Assembly (NCBI GenBank): GCA_041691015.1
Contig: JBEPVN010000024.1
Location: forward strand, 1 to 26,054
DNA length: 26,054 nucleotides
Source: JBBSJT01 sp041691015
GTDB taxonomy: Bacteria > Chlamydiota > Chlamydiia > Chlamydiales > Parachlamydiaceae
Reading direction: 5' to 3'
In this document: positions 1 to 7,264 of the stretch, one piece after another
Position numbering within the stretch: the stretch's first letter is position 1
How the letters are laid out: every line of letters starts with the position of its first letter
The notes under the pieces: generated by a model
Databases searched by the model: none
The model's input: the letters and a program-made list of their open reading frames with translations, nothing else
Told to the model about the DNA's origin: nothing
Position numbers and translations under genes: made by a program

Positions 1-32
1 AATAATTGAGGGTTAAAACCCTCAAAAACGAA

Positions 33-97
33 CAAGGGCTAAAGCCCTTGCAAACGAACGCAGGCTAAAGCCTACGCTACAAAACTTATAATGATAA
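33..97. repeat. 65-bp direct repeat, copy 1 (REP-like hairpins)
   Basis: This block recurs base for base at 1710-1774 in the same orientation; identity stops on both sides of each copy. It holds two palindromes: CAAGGGCT-AA-AGCCCTTG (33-50) and AGGCT-AA-AGCCT (62-73). A further hairpin with 8-bp arms lies just upstream (7-14 with 17-24) but is not part of the repeat. The two copies bracket the leftward protease-like gene. Such short GC-rich palindromes in A+T-rich DNA fit the REP/BIME type of dispersed repeat. This copy lies just past that gene's stop and could also end its transcript, though no U-run follows. Confidence 0.85.
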
Positions 98-105
98 AAA
101 GTTAT

Positions 106-1344
106 CTATTCTGCTGTTTTAAAAACATAAGGATAAAAAGTTCTGATTTCATATTTATATCTATTCAAAAGAAAATTTAATATATTAAGACAATCCTCTA
201 AATCATTGCCTTGATAAAAACCTAAGTTGTTATCGTACAAAACATAATTTTTTGTTTTGTTGTCAATTTCCAATAAAAGTGCATGACCTGCAAAATCCCC
301 TTTAACTGTAGAACCTGTAATGATAAAAAATCCCGCAAAGTCACTTTCAGCCGCAGCTTCGCATTGCTCAAACAAAAGTGATTTTTCAAGTTTTTTCTCA
401 CATAAATAAAAATGTTCCAAACTCTCAACATTGCTAATTTTTGGAAAAATGAGCGTTTGATGTATATCAAGAGGATTACCGGCTGGTCTTAAAACATCTT
501 TTGGATTGGGTAGGGCATAAGATTCGGGAAGACCCCCATTTTTGGCTATCCATTCAATTAATTCTTTTCCAGATTTTAAATCCGGGTTTTTTAAAATTTC
601 ATCTCTTACAAATTCAAAGGAAGCATCGAAAAGCATGATAAGAGGATGTATAATTTTTCCAAAATTTTGAGGCGATAGATCAGCAACATCTTTAAAACTT
701 AAATTATAAGATTTTAAACAGTCTAAATGGCGCTGATAGCAAAAATATGGAGCTTTTTTGCCTAAAATTGATTTTTCTTCCTCTGATAAATCTGATGGTC
801 TTTCAAAGAATGGTGTTTTATAAGCACTGTCAACTCTTTTGCAAATGTTCCTATTTGCATTTTGTATCATTTGGAATCCCATTGCACGTTTTGGAAACTT
901 ATCACCTTGTTCAATTTTTTGTAGTTCTTTAGCACTTAAAATTTTTCCGTTTCGAATAATTTCTTTTCCAAGCGCGCAGCAATTACCAAAGCATGTACCT
1001 TCCGTCTCTTTTAGGTCTGCAGATTTAAAAATTTCTTCTTTTTGACTTAAGTAAATCCATTCCCATCTATTATTAGCCTTTGGATCAACAACTCTACTAT
1101 AATATTTTCTAAGAACCCCCAAGGCTCCATCGAAATGTTTTGAATAATTTTCATACAAAAAATGTCCTTTCGTTGGTAACAATTTCGTTGCTAACACTCT
1201 AGAATAAATCCATTTTAATGCAAAAAGCGAGATAGCAGTAAGACCGAGTACAATGACTGTCCTGCCCTTCAATAAACCGACTGCATTTTTTAAGCTAATT
1301 AAATTAAGATGCGGAATAGAGGGTAAAAGTTTACTATCGATCAT
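106..1344 (-). CDS. Putative papain-like cysteine protease, YopT/C58-like, membrane-anchored; candidate effector
   Basis: A 412-residue protein I cannot assign to a named gene. The ATG at 1344 is preferred over one 33 bases upstream because AAGGAA sits 6 bases before it. Residues about 27-48 form a hydrophobic segment (VIVLGLTAISLFALKWIY) near the N-terminus, suggesting a membrane anchor or a secreted protein with a TM helix. Three segments look like a Cys-His-Asp papain-fold triad: EGTCFGNC (Cys118), FAGHALLLEID (His354) and LYDNNLG (Asp371). The His-Asp spacing of 17 is close to that of YopT (H258/D274), and the Asp is followed by N-x-G as in that family. Family C58 members are bacterial effectors that cleave host proteins. 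The middle 200 residues match nothing I recognise. The gene stands alone between 65-bp repeats, with no operon partner. Membership of C58 is an inference from motif order; another papain-fold clan CA family is possible. Confidence 0.5.
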   Translation of the reverse strand: MIDSKLLPSIPHLNLISLKNAVGLLKGRTVIVLGLTAISLFALKWIYSRVLATKLLPTKGHFLYENYSKHFDGALGVLRKYYSRVVDPKANNRWEWIYLSQKEEIFKSADLKETEGTCFGNCCALGKEIIRNGKILSAKELQKIEQGDKFPKRAMGFQMIQNANRNICKRVDSAYKTPFFERPSDLSEEEKSILGKKAPYFCYQRHLDCLKSYNLSFKDVADLSPQNFGKIIHPLIMLFDASFEFVRDEILKNPDLKSGKELIEWIAKNGGLPESYALPNPKDVLRPAGNPLDIHQTLIFPKISNVESLEHFYLCEKKLEKSLLFEQCEAAAESDFAGFFIITGSTVKGDFAGHALLLEIDNKTKNYVLYDNNLGFYQGNDLEDCLNILNFLLNRYKYEIRTFYPYVFKTAE

Positions 1345-1510
1345 GATTAATTCCTTTATTATTAATAATAAATGCACTTTAACATATTTTTAAGTAAATG
1401 TAAATGATAATTTATTACAAAAACAAATAAAAATGTATAGTTTATTATAGTTTATATTACTAACCATTCGATAACGCTCATTTCACGCAGGTGCCACAAC
1501 TTTAAGCGCC

Positions 1511-1608
1511 GCGGTCGCATACGCATCACAAGCTAAGGGTTTAAATAGACCGAAGGTTCTTACCTTCAGTCTATTTAAACCCTTAGCTTAATGCATATGG
1601 GGCAACGC
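1511..1608. repeat. Long inverted repeat / stem-loop, possible MITE or structured RNA
   Basis: The core is a 21-bp perfect stem (1530-1550 pairing with 1569-1589), one C/A mismatch, a further 6-bp stem (GAAGGT/ACCTTC, 1552-1557 with 1562-1567) and a 4-base loop. Weaker pairing extends outward, with GCGGTCGCATACGCAT on the left resembling the complement of the right flank to about 1608. The stem is far longer than a usual terminator and has no U-run beside it. It could be a miniature inverted-repeat element, a cruciform site or an RNA. No function is assigned. Confidence 0.7.
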
Positions 1609-1709
1609 TTCTAAGGCAATAAATCCATTTAAAAACACTGAGGTCGATGACATTTTGCGAAACTTACTCTCAGGCTATTTTAGACATAAAAAATGTCCGA
1701 AGTATAGTG

Positions 1710-1774
1710 CAAGGGCTAAAGCCCTTGCAAACGAACGCAGGCTAAAGCCTACGCTACAAAACTTATAATGATAA
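1710..1774. repeat. 65-bp direct repeat, copy 2
   Basis: Exact second copy of the block at 33-97, same orientation, 1.68 kb away, on the upstream side of the protease-like gene. It sits just beyond the U-run of the euo terminator. It contains the same two palindromes. Confidence 0.85.
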
Positions 1775-1785
1775 GGGTATCCAAC

Positions 1786-1836
1786 AAAAAAAATCGCATA
1801 GGTCTCCAAGCTAAAAGCTCTAAGTCCTATGCGATT
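1786..1836 (-). terminator. Rho-independent terminator of euo
   Basis: An 11-bp perfect stem (AATCGCATAGG at 1792-1802 with CCTATGCGATT at 1826-1836) followed, on the minus strand, by a run of eight T. It begins 41 bases after the euo stop codon. The 23-base loop is unusually long and contains AGCT-N-AGCT, so a small inner stem is possible. Confidence 0.8.
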
Positions 1837-1877
1837 CTACTAAAAAAGAGGGGAAGAATTCCAAACTCCAAAGAAAA

Positions 1878-2309
1878 TTAGCCGGCTTTACGTGTTTTCT
1901 TCTTAATGAAGCCTTCTGCGTAAACTCTAAAATCTGCTTCGTGGATTACCCAAGCTGCACCTTTACGATGTGCTTGAAGCTTGCCGCTTCTTGTAGCATA
2001 ATAGATCTTTTGAGCTGGAATGCTTAGCATTTTAGCTACTTGATTTACGGAGAAATAACCTTTTGTATTATCAAATAATAGCTCGCCGTTAAATGTTGAT
2101 TTTGAACGGGAATACTTTTGATTGCGGTAATTTTCAAGATCGTCAAGATGGATTGTCCAACGTGTTGTCTCTTTTCTTGCTTTTAGCTTATTTAGTTTAA
2201 TAGCAACATAAATAGCTTGTCTTGTTACTTTGTTTAACTTAGCAGCTTCCGTAATAGAAACAAGCTTCTCATCAAGCTTTTCTGCTAATAGTACATTATT
2301 GTTTTCCAT
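1878..2309 (-). CDS. euo: EUO-type developmental transcription regulator with two HTH domains
   Basis: A 143-residue DNA-binding protein. EUO is a chlamydial repressor that holds back late genes during the replicative stage. The sequence shows two tandem MerR/excisionase-type helix-turn-helix units: residues about 16-60 (VSITEAAKLNKVTRQAIYVA, then KLKARKETTRWTI) and about 86-130 (FSVNQVAKMLSIPAQKIYYA, then KLQAHRKGAAWVI). Each unit ends in a K-L-x-A...W-x-I wing. The ATG at 2309 is chosen because GGAGG lies 6 bases upstream; a longer frame starting at 2408 adds 33 residues without HTH character. It diverges from tsp across a 280-bp control region and has its own terminator. In C. trachomatis euo lies next to gltX, with tsp a few genes away, which supports the identification. 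Recognised from memory of the EUO HTH sequence; quite sure. Confidence 0.88.
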   Translation of the reverse strand: MENNNVLLAEKLDEKLVSITEAAKLNKVTRQAIYVAIKLNKLKARKETTRWTIHLDDLENYRNQKYSRSKSTFNGELLFDNTKGYFSVNQVAKMLSIPAQKIYYATRSGKLQAHRKGAAWVIHEADFRVYAEGFIKKKTRKAG

Positions 2310-2394
2310 ATTAACCTCCATGTATTTTTCTACATATTTTAAATAATAATTTGTTATAAATATAAGGTTTAAGCTGCGATTCTTTAAAAACAGC

Positions 2395-2400
2395 ATTATA
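2395..2400 (-). promoter_or_regulatory. Possible -10 box of euo
   Basis: TATAAT on the minus strand, 86 bases before the euo start. No good -35 hexamer is seen at 16-19 bases, so this would need an activator or be a weak match. It implies a leader of about 80 bases. Confidence 0.3.
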
Positions 2401-2500
2401 TTTTTCAATTCAAAGACATATTGTTACATAAAAAAGAATTGAAATCAAGAGTTATTTTACATTTTTTAAATTTTTTAATGGTACTCTCGATCGGCATAAC

Positions 2501-2516
2501 TTTTTCCTTGGAAAAA
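2501..2516. promoter_or_regulatory. 16-bp palindrome in the euo/tsp divergent region, possible operator
   Basis: TTTTTCC-TT-GGAAAAA is a near-perfect dyad about 28 bases upstream of the tsp -10 box, where a regulator could act on either gene. No terminator role is likely because it lies between two divergent starts. The assignment as an operator is inference. Confidence 0.3.
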
Positions 2517-2544
2517 ATACCTAGGATAAAAGGATTCTTCGCTT

Positions 2545-2550
2545 TATAAT
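2545..2550 (+). promoter_or_regulatory. Possible -10 box of tsp
   Basis: A consensus TATAAT lies 40 bases before the tsp ATG. The -35 region at 17 bases (TAGGAT) is poor. Confidence 0.4.
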
Positions 2551-2589
2551 CAGAAAATAAGTCCAATAGTTTAAAAATTAAGGTTTTTC

Positions 2590-4527
2590 ATGTTTAGAAA
2601 GTTCATTATCTCCTGGTTTTTCCTTTTAAGCGCAACATTTGTAGAAGCAAAACTTCCGGAACTTTCCCCAAAAAATGTAAGCAGCAAAATGCAAGAAATC
2701 ATGAAAGCTCACGCGAAATACAAACGCTTAAGTCCAGAGCTCATAAAAAAAATCTTAAATAACTACTTAGAAGAACTCGATCCTGCAAAAAGCTATTTTA
2801 CACTCAATGATATTCAAGAATGGCAAAATCCAACAGACACGCATTTAAACGAAATTTTGCAGGATTATAACAATAGTAACTTTAAGGAATTTGAACGCAT
2901 CCATGATGTTTTAGGCCGTGCGATAGACAGACGTCATCAACTCGAAAAACAAATCAATCTTTCTGACTTGCCAAAGCATGTCGACACAAAAGAATTTAAA
3001 GATATGAAATGGGCAGAAACTGACCAGGAACTTTTAACAAGGCTTATACGCATAAGAGCGCTCCAACTTGAATCAGCAAGCAAACTAAGCGAAGAACTCA
3101 AAGAAAAATCTTTGCAAAGAATTGCAAAAAGACAAGCCAAATTCGAAGAAGATATCTTAAATCCAAACCCTGTTCAAAAGCAAAGATTGATTCTTTCAAA
3201 CGTCTTAAAAGCATCAGCTTCTGCACTAGATGCGCATACAGCCTACTTTACACCGGATGAAGCCTCACAATTTTTGATCAATGTCCAACAGAGACTTTTT
3301 GGAATCGGAGCGCAATTAAGGGACGATATCAACGGTTTTACAGTCATAAAAGTCATTGAAGGAGGTCCAGCTGCCGCTGAAAAAAAACTGAAAGCAAAAG
3401 ACCGCATTATAGCAGTTAACGGCGAGCCTGTTGTCGGGATGGACATTATCGATGCAGTAGAACTGATTCGAGGAGAAGAAAACACACCAGTAACACTGAC
3501 CGTGATTCGGGAAATTGAAAAGGAAGGCCTACCAAAACAGGAAGAAAAACTTGACATTGTGATCAACAGGGGCGAGGTTGTATTAAAAGAAACGCGCTAT
3601 GAAGAATCCTACGAGCCGTTTGGAGATGGGGCTATCGCATATTTGCGTCTTCACTCTTTTTATCAGGACCCCGATAGTTCCTCCGCGCAAGACTTGGAAA
3701 AAGCTTTTAAACTGATTAAAGACGGGCATAAAGTCAAAGGTCTGATTCTTGATTTAAGATCAAATTCCGGCGGCCTTCTTTCACAAGCAGTCGATGTCAC
3801 AGGACTCTTTATCACAAAAGGAGTTGTCGTATCGATTAAGGATGAGCATGGACAAATTCAGCATCTTAGAGATTTGGATGGAAAAACTATTTGGGATGGT
3901 CCCTTAATCGTATTAATCAATAGGGGCAGCGCTTCTGCATCTGAAATTGTTGCGCAAGCACTCCAGGATTATGGACGCGCTTTGATTGTTGGAGATGATA
4001 ATTCTTACGGCAAAGGAACATTCCAAACATTTACTTTGAATACCGATAAAAATAATTCTGTGGATCCTCAAGGAGAATACAAAGTCACGCGCGGCATTTA
4101 TTATACGGTCTCCGGCAAAACACCCCAAAAAACAGGTGTAAAGTCCGATATTATGGTTCCGGGTATATTTTCAGAGGCTGAAATTGGCGAAAAATTTAAT
4201 AAAAATGCACTCGATAATGAAAGTATCAAAGAAAATTTTGATGACGACCTCTCAGATATTCCCCTATCCCAGCGCGATAAGATCCGCATGCTTTATAAAT
4301 TTAACTTACAGCAAAAGCAAAATCTCTACGGGAAATATTTACCGATTCTGAAAGAAAATTCGACTTACCGCATCGAACACAATAAAAATTATCAGAATTT
4401 CTTAAAAGATTTAAAAAAAGAAGATTTGAGCGAAGAAGAAAGCGAAGAGCAGTATGGTCAAAATGATCTCCAATTGAATGAGACATATAACATCATGAAA
4501 GACTTAATTTTAATGATGCAGAAGTAA
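2590..4527 (+). CDS. tsp: Tail-specific (C-terminal processing) periplasmic protease
   Basis: A 645-residue S41-family serine protease that degrades or trims proteins from their C-terminal tail in the periplasm. Residues 1-20 are a signal peptide (FIISWFFLLSATFVEA). The Prc-type helical N-terminal domain covers about 25-230, a PDZ domain about 235-312, and the protease core about 345-525. The catalytic elements are all visible: LDLR (Asp398, Arg400), GSASASE (nucleophile Ser449, Glu452) and SYGKG (Lys475), with Ser and Lys 26 apart as against 25 in E. coli Prc. The long C-terminal charged region (about 545-645) matches the Prc type rather than the shorter CtpA type. ATG at 2590 follows AAGG at 7 bases. 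The C. trachomatis orthologue is CT441. Next gene is gltX after 70 bases. Confidence 0.93.
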   Translation: MFRKFIISWFFLLSATFVEAKLPELSPKNVSSKMQEIMKAHAKYKRLSPELIKKILNNYLEELDPAKSYFTLNDIQEWQNPTDTHLNEILQDYNNSNFKEFERIHDVLGRAIDRRHQLEKQINLSDLPKHVDTKEFKDMKWAETDQELLTRLIRIRALQLESASKLSEELKEKSLQRIAKRQAKFEEDILNPNPVQKQRLILSNVLKASASALDAHTAYFTPDEASQFLINVQQRLFGIGAQLRDDINGFTVIKVIEGGPAAAEKKLKAKDRIIAVNGEPVVGMDIIDAVELIRGEENTPVTLTVIREIEKEGLPKQEEKLDIVINRGEVVLKETRYEESYEPFGDGAIAYLRLHSFYQDPDSSSAQDLEKAFKLIKDGHKVKGLILDLRSNSGGLLSQAVDVTGLFITKGVVVSIKDEHGQIQHLRDLDGKTIWDGPLIVLINRGSASASEIVAQALQDYGRALIVGDDNSYGKGTFQTFTLNTDKNNSVDPQGEYKVTRGIYYTVSGKTPQKTGVKSDIMVPGIFSEAEIGEKFNKNALDNESIKENFDDDLSDIPLSQRDKIRMLYKFNLQQKQNLYGKYLPILKENSTYRIEHNKNYQNFLKDLKKEDLSEEESEEQYGQNDLQLNETYNIMKDLILMMQK

Positions 4528-4597
4528 GAGGTGATTGCCTTTTATAGCTTTCTAATGTTATCATTTGTCTATATAAATTAAGACAGAAGGTAACAAA

Positions 4598-6109
4598 ATG
4601 ACAGTGCGCGTCCGTATCGCTCCGTCTCCTACAGGAGACCCTCATGTAGGAACTGCCTACATGGCCCTATTTAATATGATTTTTGCAAGACACCATAAAG
4701 GCAAATTCATTCTCCGCATCGAAGATACCGATAGATCAAGAAGTCGACCAGAATATGAACAAAATATTTACAAATCCCTAAAATGGTGCAATATCTCGTG
4801 GGATGAGGGTCCAGATGTCGGTGGTCCTTTTGGCCCATATAGACAATCAGAGCGCTTTGATTTGTACAAAAAACATGCGTTTGATCTCTTAAATGCCGGC
4901 AAAGCCTATAAATGCTTTTGCACCTCACACGAACTTAATGAAATGCGCGAAATCCAATCCAGCCAAGGCGGTCGTCAAGGCTATGATAGAAGATGCCGTA
5001 ACTTAAGCGAGGATGAAATCAAAGAAAAAGAAGCGCAAGGCTTGACCTATGTCATCCGTTTAAAGATGCCGCTTACTGGCGAATGCGTTTATAATGACGC
5101 GGTCAAAGGACGCATTACGTCTCCTTGGGCAGATGTCGATGACCAGGTTCTTCTAAAGTCCGATCTATTCCCGACCTATCACTTGGCAAACGTCGTTGAT
5201 GACCACACCATGGAAATTACTCATGTGATAAGGGGTGATGAATGGATGAGTTCCACTCCAAAGCATATGTACCTTTATGAAGCTTTCGGCTGGACTCCTC
5301 CTGTTTTTATGCATATGCCGCTTTTACTTGGCAAAGACGGTAAAAAACTTTCCAAGCGTAAAAACCCCACATCGATTTTCTTCTATAGGGACTCTGGATA
5401 TTTACCGGAGGCTTTTGTTAATTTCTTAACGCTCATGGGTTATTCCATGCCGGGAGACCGCGAAATTTATTCTTTTGAAGATGTTGTGAAGGAATTTGAT
5501 TTTCAGCGTATCGGAGTTTCAGGGGCTGTTTTTGATGTCCAAAAATTAGATTGGATCAATCAGCAGTACCTCATTAAAAATATTCCGGTAGAAAACTTAT
5601 GGAGCCGTTTGCGGGAATGGAATTTTAGCGATGAATACATGCAAAGGCTGATGCCTCTTTGCCACTCGCGCATAAAGACCTTTGGCGATTTTATGGACTT
5701 ATGCGATTTCTTTTTTATCAACCACTTAAAGTACACAAAAGAACTTTTTGCGGTCAAAGGTTTAAATCCAGAACAAGTCGCCTACATTCTCCAAGCAATG
5801 ATCTGGCATATGGATGAAAATGAAAACTGGGGAAGCAGCGGTGCAAATCAAGCCTCAAGGGATATTGCTGAAATTTGCGGCATCAACCACAAAAAAGTGA
5901 TTATGCCGACTCTTTTTGCAAGCTTGATGGGCAAACTTCAGGGTCCTCCCTTATTTGATTCAAGTGGTATTTTAGGAAAAGACCGCGTCCGCGCAAGACT
6001 ATTGAACTCCATCGAATTTTTAGGTGGCATTTCTAAGAAGAAATTGGATATCCTAAAAAAAGATTGGGACAAGCGGGATTGCAAGTCTCTTTTTGAAACC
6101 GTAAATTAA
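4598..6109 (+). CDS. gltX: Glutamyl-tRNA synthetase
   Basis: A 503-residue class I synthetase that charges tRNA-Glu with glutamate in the cytoplasm. The HIGH-type motif is PSPTGDPHVG (residues 9-18) and the KMSKS-type motif is KKLSKRK (249-255). A zinc site of the bacterial form is present: Cys106-x-Cys108, then Tyr129 and Cys133. Length is typical. AGAAGG precedes the ATG by 7 bases. Chlamydiae have no glutaminyl-tRNA synthetase as far as known and make Gln-tRNA by amidating Glu-tRNA-Gln, so a non-discriminating enzyme is expected; the sequence alone does not show this. It follows tsp in the same direction and is followed after 13 bases by the MscS gene, which is probably co-transcribed. Confidence 0.96.
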   Translation: MTVRVRIAPSPTGDPHVGTAYMALFNMIFARHHKGKFILRIEDTDRSRSRPEYEQNIYKSLKWCNISWDEGPDVGGPFGPYRQSERFDLYKKHAFDLLNAGKAYKCFCTSHELNEMREIQSSQGGRQGYDRRCRNLSEDEIKEKEAQGLTYVIRLKMPLTGECVYNDAVKGRITSPWADVDDQVLLKSDLFPTYHLANVVDDHTMEITHVIRGDEWMSSTPKHMYLYEAFGWTPPVFMHMPLLLGKDGKKLSKRKNPTSIFFYRDSGYLPEAFVNFLTLMGYSMPGDREIYSFEDVVKEFDFQRIGVSGAVFDVQKLDWINQQYLIKNIPVENLWSRLREWNFSDEYMQRLMPLCHSRIKTFGDFMDLCDFFFINHLKYTKELFAVKGLNPEQVAYILQAMIWHMDENENWGSSGANQASRDIAEICGINHKKVIMPTLFASLMGKLQGPPLFDSSGILGKDRVRARLLNSIEFLGGISKKKLDILKKDWDKRDCKSLFETVN

Positions 6110-6122
6110 AAAAATTGGTCAT

Positions 6123-7214
6123 ATGAAGATAATAGAACAATGCTGCTCTTTTGTAATGGATGTAATTGATGGTCATCAAGGCTTTTTAAGCGAAGTCATT
6201 GCAATTGCGCTGGTTGTTCTTTTTTTTAATTTTTTTGCAAGATGGGGTTTAAAAAAATTAGGGGATCGCTTTTTAAAAAATCATAAGTACTGGCATGAAA
6301 GTTTTGTAAGAGCTCTCATTATTCCCCTAACCTCTTATGCCTGGTTTTTTGCAGCCTTGCTTTCGATCGATTTGATCGGCCAAAACGTTTTCTCCACTCA
6401 AGTTTTTAACGATCTTCATCTCTGGCTTAAGTTAAGCGCTGTATTTGCGTTGATCTGGTTTTTGATGCGTTGGAAAAAAAACGTCATGAAAATCATGATG
6501 AGAAAAAGCAAAAACCATGAAATCGCAATGGAAACTGGAAAGCTTGATGTCATCAACAAAGTCATCACTGTTTTCTTATTTTTTATATCGTTCTTAATGC
6601 TTTTGGAAGCTACCAATAGCAGCTTAAATACCTTGATTGCCTTTGGAGGTGTCGGCGGCTTGGCTTTAGCTTTTGCCTCGCAGGAAATCATCGCCAATTT
6701 TTTTAGCGGCGCTATGATCTATTTAACGCAGCCTTTTTTGGTCGGAGATTTAATCAATGTTCCTGAAAAAAATATTGAAGGGTATGTTGAGGAAATAGGC
6801 TGGTATATGACGCGCATCCGGACTATTGATAAGCGTCCTGTCTATATTCCAAACTCCATTTTTTCTAAAATCATTGTGATTACGCCCTCGCGCATGTCAC
6901 ACCGCCAGTTTAAAGAAACTTTTAATCTTCGTTATGAAGACATGCCAAAAATTGCATCCTTGATTGAAGCTATTAAGGAAATGCTAAAAACACATCCAGA
7001 CATTGACCAGCGTCAAAAAATAATGGTCTATATCAATAATTTTGCAACCTATTCCCTGGATGTTTTAATTTCAGCTTATACAAAAACGACATCGAGCGAA
7101 GCTTATTTTGAGCTAAGGCAGGATCTGTTGTTAAAAATCTATAAAATCATCGAAAAGCACGATGCAAAACCTGCTGTGCCTATCACCTACGTCCAAATGT
7201 CTGCCAAAGAATAG
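6123..7214 (+). CDS. MscS-family mechanosensitive ion channel
   Basis: A 363-residue membrane channel expected to release solutes on hypo-osmotic stress. Hydrophobic helices are seen at about 21-40, 61-82, 103-116 and 144-160, followed by the pore helix at about 165-190 with a small-residue pattern (GGVGGLALAFASQEI) typical of MscS TM3, then the beta domain (FLVGDLINVPEK onward, 195-255) and a C-terminal alpha/beta domain to about 350. It has one or two more N-terminal helices than E. coli MscS. The start lacks a clear ribosome site (only TTGG nearby), and translation may depend on gltX, which ends 13 bases upstream. It converges on the GH36-like gene. Confidence 0.88.
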   Translation: MKIIEQCCSFVMDVIDGHQGFLSEVIAIALVVLFFNFFARWGLKKLGDRFLKNHKYWHESFVRALIIPLTSYAWFFAALLSIDLIGQNVFSTQVFNDLHLWLKLSAVFALIWFLMRWKKNVMKIMMRKSKNHEIAMETGKLDVINKVITVFLFFISFLMLLEATNSSLNTLIAFGGVGGLALAFASQEIIANFFSGAMIYLTQPFLVGDLINVPEKNIEGYVEEIGWYMTRIRTIDKRPVYIPNSIFSKIIVITPSRMSHRQFKETFNLRYEDMPKIASLIEAIKEMLKTHPDIDQRQKIMVYINNFATYSLDVLISAYTKTTSSEAYFELRQDLLLKIYKIIEKHDAKPAVPITYVQMSAKE

Positions 7215-7264
7215 CCTTAAGGTCCGAGATTGCGCTAAAAGCGGGGCCAAGCATTTTTTTCAAC

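Larger units (their letters stand above)
1378..1877. other. 500-bp gene-free stretch: hairpin, repeat copy and terminator
   Basis: No credible coding region was found on either strand. From left to right it holds A+T-rich DNA upstream of the protease-like gene (its likely promoter area), a more GC-rich stretch with a long hairpin (1511-1608), a small hairpin GACA-N7-TGTC near 1683-1697, the second 65-bp repeat (1710-1774) and the euo terminator (1786-1836). Confidence 0.7.

Noticed and set aside
1500..1600. tRNA or other known RNA gene in the GC-richer intergenic patch
   Set aside because: The stem is a single long hairpin with no cloverleaf, anticodon arm or CCA-like end.
1..1774. CRISPR array
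   Set aside because: Only two copies of a 65-bp repeat, 1.7 kb apart and with a gene between; no short regular spacers anywhere in the window.
3243..3566. 107-residue minus-strand frame inside tsp
   Set aside because: Shadow of the PDZ-coding region; no ribosome site or family likeness.
7215..7264. Terminator between the converging mscS and GH36-like genes
   Set aside because: CGCT-AAA-AGCG is only a 4-bp stem and the T-run is 12 bases away, too loose to call.
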